Program-made: the position numbers and the translations under genes
Shown: piece by piece, positions 1 to 5,530 of the stretch
Position numbering within the stretch: position 1 is the stretch's first letter
Layout of the letters: every line of letters starts with the position of its first letter
NCBI GenBank assembly: GCA_024642645.1
Contig: JAHEAS010000054.1
Span: 1-6,635 of the forward strand
Source of the DNA: Saprospirales bacterium
GTDB taxonomy: Bacteria > Bacteroidota > Bacteroidia > Chitinophagales > Saprospiraceae
DNA: 6,635 nucleotides
Reading direction: 5' to 3'
The notes under the pieces: model-generated
The model's database searches: none
What the model saw: the letters and a program-made list of their open reading frames with translations, nothing else
Told to the model about the DNA's origin: nothing

Positions 1-2216
1 ATGGCAGTTTTACTGGCCTGAACGACAAAGAGTACCTCATTGCGGAAGCACTCAGTATCCAGGAAACCATCACGATTGACGATGTGCGCAAGATTTTGAA
101 CCAAAAAACCATCTACCAGGTCATCAAGGGCCTGCTGGACAAAAAAGTGATTTACCTCTACGAGGAAATGGAAGAGAAATATGCGCCAAAGAAAGTCTCC
201 TGCGTCCGCCTTGCCGAACCTTACCGCTCCGATTCCAAGCAGTTAGCGCAGGCTTTCGACCTTGTGGCCAAGGCACAGCGGCAGACCGAAGCACTGATGG
301 CATTCATCCAAGTGGCCCGGGAACAACCTTCAAAAGATGGTGGTCTGCTCCGCTCGGAGATTTACAAAAAAGCTGTAGTAGACTCCTCCGTGCTGAACGC
401 CATGGCGAAAAAAGGCATCTTCGAACTGTACGAACGGGAAGTGAGCCGCATCGGTGGCTACGAGGACGAGGTGACCGAAGCCGACGAACTTGCGCCGCAA
501 CAAACAAGGGCTTTGGAGGAAATTGGCACTCATTTTACCGAAGGAAAAAACACTGTGCTGCTGCATGGCGTGACAGGCAGCGGCAAGACCCGGGTCTATC
601 TCGAACTCATGCAGGAGGCCATGGCCCGTGGCGAACAAGTGCTGTACCTGCTGCCGGAAGTAGCACTTACCACGCAGATCATCAGCCGTTTGCAAAAAAC
701 ACTGGGCGATGCGGTGACGGTTTACCACCATCGGATTACGAACAACGAGCGGGTGGAGATTTGGCAAAAAGTGGGCAGTTCTGAAAGAAGTTCGACAGTT
801 CGGCAGTTGGCAGTTGGCAGTCAGTTCGACAGTCAATTAGTCAACGATAAGGACAGGGAAGCAGACCCAAACTGCCAACTGCCAACTGCCGAACTGCCAA
901 CTTGTATAGTTGGAGCGAGGTCTGGTTTGTTTTTGCCTTACGAAAACCTCGGCCTGGTCATCGTAGACGAGGAGCACGACACCTCGTACAAGCAAAACGA
1001 CCCGGCGCCCCGCTACCAGGGGCGGGATGCGGCCATTTATTTGGCGCACCTGCACGGCGCAAAAGTGGTGCTCGGCACGGCAACACCTTCCCTCGAAACC
1101 TATCACAATGCCCGCAGTGGCAAATACGGTTTGGTGGAAATGATGCAGCGGTTCGGTGGCATCCAGATGCCGGAAATCGTGGTGGTGGACGTGAAACAGG
1201 AGGCCAAGGAGCGCAAATTGCAGAGCCATTTTACCAGTGTCTTGCTTGATGAATTGAAGACGGCGTTGGCCAAGGGCGAACAAGCTATTTTGTTCCAAAA
1301 CCGCCGGGGCTATGCGCCCACGCTGCGCTGCAACACCTGCGGCTGGCACTCGGAGTGTATTCACTGCGACGTAAGCCTGACCTACCACAAGTTCCGAAAC
1401 AACCTCCAGTGCCACTACTGCGGCTACCAACAAGAACTGGCCAAAACCTGCCCCGCTTGTGGCAGCCATGAGCTGAATTTGCAGGGCTTTGGTACCCAAA
1501 AAATTGAGGACGAAATAAAAATCTACCTGCCGGACGCCAACATCGGCCGCATGGACTACGACACCGTGCGCACGAAGGACGCCCACGCCCGCATCATCAA
1601 CGACTTTGAGGAGCGGCGACTCGACATTCTCGTGGGCACTCAGATGGTAACTAAAGGACTGGACTTCGAGAACGTGAGTGTGGTGGGTGTAGTTAGCGCC
1701 GACCAGTTGTTGCAGTTCCCTGATTTCCGGTCGGGAGAGCGGGGTTTTCAGCTCATTGTACAAGTGGCAGGTAGAGCAGGGAGGCGTGATAAGCGAGGTA
1801 AAGTCATCGTGCAGGCAATGAACACATCGCACCCGGTTATCAAGGAAGTGATTGACAACGATTTTCAGGCATTTTACGAGCGGGAAATCATGGAGCGGAA
1901 AGCGTTCGAGTACCCGCCGTTCAGCCGTTTGATAAAAATAACCCTGAAGCACAAAAAGCCGGATGTGCTGAACCGTGGTTCAAAATATTTTGTGCAGGTG
2001 CTGAAAAGCAAACTCGGCAAGCGACTGCTTGGACCGACTGTACCTGCTGTTGGCAGGGTGCGGGAATATTATTTGCTGGATATTTTGATAAAAATGGAGC
2101 GCAATCCCAACCTCTGGAAACAGACGAAAGAATTAATTGGTGAAGCAACGAGGGCAATGCAACAGACGGAGGGTTTTTCGACGGTGCGTGTGAATGTGGA
2201 TGTAGACCCGGGGTGA
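1..2216 (+). CDS. priA: Primosomal protein N' (PriA), replication-restart 3'-5' DNA helicase, 5'-truncated by the window edge
   Basis: PriA recognises stalled or collapsed replication forks, unwinds the lagging arm and begins primosome loading of the replicative helicase. The frame is open from base 3, so the GTG at 84 is internal and the true start lies before the window. The 737 residues present begin in the winged-helix domain (LNDKEYLIAEAL); the N-terminal 3'-end-binding domain, roughly 110 residues, is missing. Visible motifs: Walker A GVTGSGKT (567-590), LLPEVALT, VGARSGLF (about 909-932), DEEH (966-977), GTATPSLE (1074-1097), FQNRRGYAP, eight zinc-binding cysteines as four CxxC pairs (1329-1460), GTQM (from 1635), QVAGRAGR (1761-1784) and the C-terminal DVDPG. 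The frame is unbroken. The oddity is about 38 extra residues between EIWQKV and IVGARS, encoded by a palindromic repeat (788-903). Homologues normally have about six residues there. A terminator follows 21 bp after the stop. The identification is firm. Confidence 0.97.
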   Translation, partial: GSFTGLNDKEYLIAEALSIQETITIDDVRKILNQKTIYQVIKGLLDKKVIYLYEEMEEKYAPKKVSCVRLAEPYRSDSKQLAQAFDLVAKAQRQTEALMAFIQVAREQPSKDGGLLRSEIYKKAVVDSSVLNAMAKKGIFELYEREVSRIGGYEDEVTEADELAPQQTRALEEIGTHFTEGKNTVLLHGVTGSGKTRVYLELMQEAMARGEQVLYLLPEVALTTQIISRLQKTLGDAVTVYHHRITNNERVEIWQKVGSSERSSTVRQLAVGSQFDSQLVNDKDREADPNCQLPTAELPTCIVGARSGLFLPYENLGLVIVDEEHDTSYKQNDPAPRYQGRDAAIYLAHLHGAKVVLGTATPSLETYHNARSGKYGLVEMMQRFGGIQMPEIVVVDVKQEAKERKLQSHFTSVLLDELKTALAKGEQAILFQNRRGYAPTLRCNTCGWHSECIHCDVSLTYHKFRNNLQCHYCGYQQELAKTCPACGSHELNLQGFGTQKIEDEIKIYLPDANIGRMDYDTVRTKDAHARIINDFEERRLDILVGTQMVTKGLDFENVSVVGVVSADQLLQFPDFRSGERGFQLIVQVAGRAGRRDKRGKVIVQAMNTSHPVIKEVIDNDFQAFYEREIMERKAFEYPPFSRLIKITLKHKKPDVLNRGSKYFVQVLKSKLGKRLLGPTVPAVGRVREYYLLDILIKMERNPNLWKQTKELIGEATRAMQQTEGFSTVRVNVDVDPG
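788..903. repeat. Palindromic repeat element inserted in frame within priA
   Basis: Bases 796-821 and 871-896 are perfect reverse complements (26 bp), separated by a 49-nt loop. Outside a small internal loop the pairing resumes for 5 bp (788-792 with 899-903). The arms are built of a 7-bp unit: GGCAGTT on the left (802-808, 809-815, partial 816-821) and AACTGCC on the right (870-876, 877-883, 884-890, 892-898). An 11-bp direct repeat AGTTCGACAGT occurs at 789-799 and again at 823-833. The segment coincides with extra protein sequence (about residues RSSTVRQLAVG to NCQLPTAELPT) that PriA homologues lack, so it is read as a mobile or amplifying palindromic element that entered the gene without breaking the frame. 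The exact borders and any target duplication cannot be set from one copy. Confidence 0.85.
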
Positions 2217-2237
2217 TTTGGTTATTGACCTAAATGA

Positions 2238-2275
2238 AAAAACCCTTTGCCGACGAAAAATGGCAAAGGGTTTTT
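2238..2275. terminator. Bidirectional intrinsic terminator between convergent genes
   Basis: A 14-bp perfect stem pairs 2238-2251 with 2262-2275 around a 10-nt loop (2252-2261). The core ACCCTTTGCC/GGCAAAGGGT is flanked by A5 on the left and T5 on the right, so each strand reads as a hairpin ending in a U tract. It lies 21 bp after the priA stop and 27 bp beyond the stop of the minus-strand gene ending at 2303, and so probably serves both converging transcripts. Confidence 0.9.
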
Positions 2276-2302
2276 AAATAGAAAACTCGTTATGGGTGAA
2301 GA

Positions 2303-2626
2303 TTATCGCTTACTGATTCGTTGGGTGGTGACGATTTTCTTGTTGTTGTCAATCACTTGTACAAGATACATGCCGTTGGGCAGGTCACTCACATCGTAGT
2401 GCTCATCTTTTTCAATCTCCTCGAAAGTCTTCAATTTCCTTCCAACGAGGTTGAAAATGGCAATTTCCTTTAAGTTTTCATCCTTGTTCACACTAATATA
2501 ATTGGTGGTAGGATTCGGGTAAATAGAAATCTTCACAGGTAGGGTTCCTGTTGGCTCACTATTGCTTTGTCCATAAAGGACAAAGGTTGAAAAAGCGAGA
2601 AAAACTACGAGTAAAGTTTGCTTCAT
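2303..2626 (-). CDS. Small secreted protein made of a signal peptide and a type IX (Por) C-terminal sorting domain
   Basis: This 107-residue protein starts with a Sec signal peptide (MKQTLLVVFLAFSTFVLYG, cleavage probably just before QSNSEP). After a linker of about 12 residues comes a typical type A sorting domain of the T9SS, residues about 31-107. Its marks are IYPNPTTNYISV, IAIFNLVGRKL, DVSDLPNGMYLVQV and a basic C-terminal end KIVTTQRISKR. Normally such a domain sits at the end of a large cargo, carries it through the outer membrane and is removed or linked to A-LPS. Here there is no cargo, and the 144 bp upstream show no coding sequence that could be a frameshifted remainder. It lies downstream of the TonB receptor on the same strand and may share its transcript. 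Base composition is more A/T-rich than in priA or metK. The domain call is firm; the role is unknown. Confidence 0.88.
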   Translation of the reverse strand: MKQTLLVVFLAFSTFVLYGQSNSEPTGTLPVKISIYPNPTTNYISVNKDENLKEIAIFNLVGRKLKTFEEIEKDEHYDVSDLPNGMYLVQVIDNNKKIVTTQRISKR

Positions 2627-2770
2627 GCAGATTAAAGGTTTTCTAAAATTAGATTTGGCTGCAAAATACGTGCAAAAGAGTTAAGATTCAAGTTGCGGAG
2701 TCGATGTTTATCAAAAAATTAACAACCCACCACAATAAATTGAACATTCTGTCCTGCAAAAAAAAGTGGT
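2627..2770. other. A/T-rich spacer between the receptor gene and the small T9SS gene
   Basis: These 144 bp carry no plausible coding sequence. Reading on the minus strand, the receptor stop is followed by an oligo-T tract (T8, complement of 2758-2765), but no strong stem precedes it; only a 5-bp ACCAC/GTGGT pairing with a loop of about 33 nt can be drawn. A poor promoter-like sequence (TATTTTG, complement of 2662-2668) lies about 35 bp before the small gene, with a TTG about 20 bp further upstream. Whether the small gene is read through from the receptor or has its own promoter is therefore open. Confidence 0.5.
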
Positions 2771-5233
2771 TTAAAAATTCACCTTTAGGCCAGCTGCAAA
2801 TGTCCGGGGCAAATTTGGTCGCAAGCCGGCAGGGTTACGAGAGATGACAGCCACTTCATCGGTAAGGTTTGACACACTGCTAAACATTGTCACCTTTGGG
2901 CGAAGTCGGTAGCTCATATTCGCATCCAAAATAAAATAGGCATCGGTGCTTTCGCCTATTGGTATCTCCCCCTGACTTGCTACTGTCCGCATAGCGTCTT
3001 GATAGCGTCCACTGAGATTTAAGCCAATCTTGTCATAGTTTAGACCGAGTACCAAAGCCAATTGGTTAGGAGCAAGATAGGCCAATTTATCGCCTGCTTC
3101 GACCTCGCCCCATCCTTCAAATTCACTTATGAAGTTGCTTTGAAAGGTGGCGTCTGTATAAGTGTAAACCACCGAGATAGGCAAGCTCCAGTCTTGGTTT
3201 TTGGCCGCTAAAAAATCCCAGGTCATTTGGAATTCAACGCCTTTGGTCTCCACTTTCCCACCATTGAATAGGTCTGCAGAACCAGTGCCTCCCGCTGCTG
3301 CAAGATCGGCACCTAGCAGGTTCTCGTAATCGTTGAAAAACAGGACGACCGAGCCAGACAGTACCCCCTTCTGGTAGCGGCTGCCCAGTTCGTAGTTGAT
3401 GCTCGACTCTGGCTTACTGCCTTCCTTGACTCCAGGAGGCGAAAAGCCCTTGTGCACCCCTGCAAAAAGATTCAGGTTCGAGTTTACTTTAAAATCCAGG
3501 CCAGCACCGGGGATAAATACATCCACTTTGTTTTGCAAAATTTTCACTTCGGTGCCGAGGCGCTCAGTGTCAGCCTTTCCATAGTCTTTTTGTTCCATTC
3601 GGATGTTTTCATGTCGCAGGCCAGGAATAAAGGTCAATTTGCCCCACTGCATTTTAAGCTGTGCAAAAGAGGCGATGGCTTTGCCAGTTTCGACCCGGTT
3701 GCTTTCAGTGCCAGGTTCGCCGTGGCGAGTGAGCATCATAACACCATTCATCATTTTGTAGTCATCTGTCCATTGGAAACGGTCCGCTTCGTCGAAATGG
3801 TAGCGGATACCGAGGTCAAGTGTGTGCCGGATAGCGCCGGTTTGATACCGCCAACTCAATGCGGATTGCACCCCCTGCGAACGGTAATCCCGATTATTGG
3901 CCTTCACGGCCAGTGCATTGTCTATCGGGCTAGCTGTACCCGTGAGCGTGGCAAATGCTTCCGGAAAAGCAGACGGGTCACCCATCAATGACGCAATACC
4001 AGCCGCAGGGCCATTGCTTTGGCTCACCTTGTCGAGCTTGTACCAATTGCGGTGAAACTTTTGGGAATAAGCAATGGTGGTAAGGTCAATGGATGGCGAG
4101 AACTGCACCAAGTGCCGGACAGAATATTGCTCATACTGGGTCGCCATCCTATCTTTTTGCGAAGCAGCGTAACGGCGATAAGGCGTTTTTTCAAAATCTT
4201 CCTGCGTAAGACCGAGGTAGGTCTCATCGGAACGCTCAGTAGTTTGGGCCACTTTAAACAGGAGAGATTGGTAAATCTTTGCCTTTGGCCCAGTATTTAG
4301 GTTGAACTTTGCGAGGAAATCTTTTTTGTCAAAGCCTGTTTCCCCACCACCATCAAGGTCTTTAAACCCGTCGGATTTGTATTGGAAAGTCTCGACGAGG
4401 TAGCCAAAATTACGATGTGAGTCCCCTGCATAAGCATGAAGGTTGCGGTTGCCAAAATTGCCACCAAGCAGATTGAGCTTGCCTGAAAAACTTAATGGAA
4501 TAGGCGTTGAAATAAGGTTTATTGCCCCACCTGTCGTGTAAGGTCCAAAGCGTATCTGGCTGCTTCCTTTCAAGATTTCAACCGCCTGCATCCTACCTAT
4601 TGTAGGAAAATAATAAGCAGCCGGAGCTGCGTAGGGCGCTGGGGCTGCCAGTACACCATCTTCCATGACCGTAATTTTGGCGCTGCGCTCGGAGCCAGAA
4701 CCTCGCAGCCCAATATTTGGCCGGAGGCCAAAACCGTCTTCTTCCTGCAAATTGACGCCGGGCACGGCCCGTAAGGTGCGATTGATGTCAGTGTAGCTGA
4801 ATTTTTCCAGCTCTTGAGGAGAAATATAATGCGCAGAACCAGGCGTGTTTTTCAAGCCCCGAAGGCCACCAGTAAGAGATATGCCTTGCACAACGACCGC
4901 TGGAAGGCCCATGACTGCTTCTTCGACTTCTATGATTACCTGGGCAATCTCGCCTGTTTTAACCAAGACCATTTGCGAAACGTTGGCAAAACCTACCCCG
5001 GACGTTTGGAGTTCGTATTCACCGGGAGCTAGGTTTTCAAACTTGAATTTCCCATCGGTATTGGTGACATCACCTTTTGCGAGGCCATTGATGAAAACTG
5101 AAATTCCAGGTTGTGGCAGTTGTTCTCCTTTCAGCAATATTTGGCCAGAGACAATGCCAGTTTGGGCAAAAAGGTTGCTAATAGTCAAAAAAGCGACCAT
5201 CGCCATGGTACAGGAAATTAGGTGCTTGTGCAT
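2771..5233 (-). CDS. TonB-dependent outer-membrane receptor, FecA-like (probable ferric chelate uptake)
   Basis: An 820-residue outer-membrane active transporter driven by TonB-ExbBD. Order: Sec signal peptide 1-23 (cleavage LFA|Q); carboxypeptidase-regulatory-like beta domain about 26-100 (VSGQI... TDGKFKFENLAPGEYEL), as is common in Bacteroidota receptors; probable TonB box near 108-117 (LPAVVVQG); plug about 127-245 with NIGLRGSGSERSAKITVMEDG, APAPYAAPAAYYFP and VEILKGSSQIRFGPYTTGG; then a beta-barrel to the C-terminal phenylalanine (LKVNF), as expected for BAM insertion. The plug sequence around the PYxxP and RFGP segments resembles E. coli FecA (ferric dicitrate), so iron-chelate uptake is the best guess, but substrate cannot be read from sequence. 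There is no N-terminal signalling (STN) domain and no neighbouring sigma/anti-sigma pair, which argues against FecIR-type control. The start at 5233 is supported by the signal peptide and by a matching promoter about 35 bp upstream. The gene is intact. Confidence 0.93.
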   Translation of the reverse strand: MHKHLISCTMAMVAFLTISNLFAQTGIVSGQILLKGEQLPQPGISVFINGLAKGDVTNTDGKFKFENLAPGEYELQTSGVGFANVSQMVLVKTGEIAQVIIEVEEAVMGLPAVVVQGISLTGGLRGLKNTPGSAHYISPQELEKFSYTDINRTLRAVPGVNLQEEDGFGLRPNIGLRGSGSERSAKITVMEDGVLAAPAPYAAPAAYYFPTIGRMQAVEILKGSSQIRFGPYTTGGAINLISTPIPLSFSGKLNLLGGNFGNRNLHAYAGDSHRNFGYLVETFQYKSDGFKDLDGGGETGFDKKDFLAKFNLNTGPKAKIYQSLLFKVAQTTERSDETYLGLTQEDFEKTPYRRYAASQKDRMATQYEQYSVRHLVQFSPSIDLTTIAYSQKFHRNWYKLDKVSQSNGPAAGIASLMGDPSAFPEAFATLTGTASPIDNALAVKANNRDYRSQGVQSALSWRYQTGAIRHTLDLGIRYHFDEADRFQWTDDYKMMNGVMMLTRHGEPGTESNRVETGKAIASFAQLKMQWGKLTFIPGLRHENIRMEQKDYGKADTERLGTEVKILQNKVDVFIPGAGLDFKVNSNLNLFAGVHKGFSPPGVKEGSKPESSINYELGSRYQKGVLSGSVVLFFNDYENLLGADLAAAGGTGSADLFNGGKVETKGVEFQMTWDFLAAKNQDWSLPISVVYTYTDATFQSNFISEFEGWGEVEAGDKLAYLAPNQLALVLGLNYDKIGLNLSGRYQDAMRTVASQGEIPIGESTDAYFILDANMSYRLRPKVTMFSSVSNLTDEVAVISRNPAGLRPNLPRTFAAGLKVNF

Positions 5234-5267
5234 CTTTTTTAATTTAGATTTAATAAAAATAGTACCG

Positions 5268-5298
5268 CAAAAGTAGCCCTCCCAGTAGGCTCCAACAA
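5268..5298 (-). promoter_or_regulatory. Bacteroidota-type promoter of the TonB receptor gene
   Basis: On the minus strand the -7 box TACTTTTG (complement of 5268-5275) fits TAnnTTTG exactly. A TTG at 5296-5298 (minus strand) lies 20 bp upstream, the place expected for the -33 element of the Bacteroidota primary sigma factor. Transcription would start near 5261-5264, giving a leader of about 30 nt that is A-rich (ending TTAAAAAAG before the ATG) and has no Shine-Dalgarno sequence. Confidence 0.7.
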
Positions 5299-5319
5299 TA
5301 CCAAAAGGTTAGTTTCAGA

Positions 5320-5416
5320 CCAACCCAAAATATTAGGTAGCCCATACCGAATGCTAGGTACATGAAATGCGATTAGGTAGTTTGGACAGTGTTTGATAGG
5401 TAAGTCCAACCCAAAA
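5320..5416. repeat. Cluster of four TAGGTA hexamers bracketed by an 11-bp direct repeat; possible regulator binding array
   Basis: TAGGTA occurs at 5334-5339, 5355-5360, 5374-5379 and 5397-5402, all in the same orientation with starts 21, 19 and 23 bp apart, or about two helical turns. Two are extended as ATTAGGTAG (5332-5340 and 5372-5380). CCAACCCAAAA occurs at 5320-5330 and 5406-5416, just outside the first and last hexamers. The array lies between the two divergent promoters, upstream of each. The repeats are visible directly; a regulatory role is inferred. Confidence 0.5.
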
Positions 5417-5461
5417 ATTGCAAGTGTTTTTATCAACAAGAATCCATTTTGTCCAAATTCC

Positions 5462-5469
5462 TATCTTTG
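5462..5469 (+). promoter_or_regulatory. Promoter -7 box of metK
   Basis: TATCTTTG fits the Bacteroidota consensus TAnnTTTG exactly, and lies 61 bp before the metK start codon. No good TTG is present about 20 bp upstream; the nearest TTTTG (5447-5451) is too close, so the -33 element is weak or replaced by activator binding. Transcription would begin near 5475, giving a leader of about 55 nt. Confidence 0.6.
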
Positions 5470-5530
5470 CGCCGCTTTTAAAAATTCCCCAATTATTCAC
5501 CTACAACACTTAATCTTTTAAATCGCAACT

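Larger units (their letters stand above)
5234..5530. other. Divergent intergenic region between the receptor gene and metK
   Basis: About 297 bp without a credible gene. From left to right it holds the receptor leader and promoter (5234-5298), the TAGGTA array with its flanking direct repeats (5320-5416), the metK -7 box (5462-5469) and the metK leader. A 66-codon open frame on the minus strand (5239-5439) crosses the array but has no family resemblance and ends next to the receptor start, so it is not called. I saw no SAM-I or SAM-II type riboswitch before metK. Confidence 0.6.

Noticed and set aside
84..86. GTG at 84 as the start of priA
   Set aside because: The frame is open to the left edge and codes for typical PriA winged-helix sequence from base 3, so this codon is internal.
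330..836. 168-codon open frame on the minus strand with the start of its translation in the palindromic element
   Set aside because: It is a shadow of priA; its TANCQLPNC stretch is merely the reverse reading of the repeat.
837..1952. 371-codon open frame on the minus strand inside priA
   Set aside because: It is antisense to conserved helicase and zinc motifs, shows no family resemblance, and is explained by codon bias of priA on the opposite strand.
2662..2698. Promoter of the small T9SS gene
   Set aside because: The best candidate, TATTTTG, is one base short of TAnnTTTG; it was not strong enough to list as its own feature.
2701..2765. Terminator after the TonB receptor gene
   Set aside because: There is a T tract on the minus strand but no stable stem in front of it, only 5 bp with a loop of about 33 nt.
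3452..3991. 179-codon open frame on the plus strand inside the TonB receptor gene
   Set aside because: It lies opposite the receptor barrel coding sequence, with no start context or family resemblance.
5475..5530. SAM riboswitch before metK
   Set aside because: The leader is only about 55 nt and lacks the conserved stems and pseudoknot sequence of SAM-I or SAM-II, and no terminator or start-sequestering hairpin is visible.
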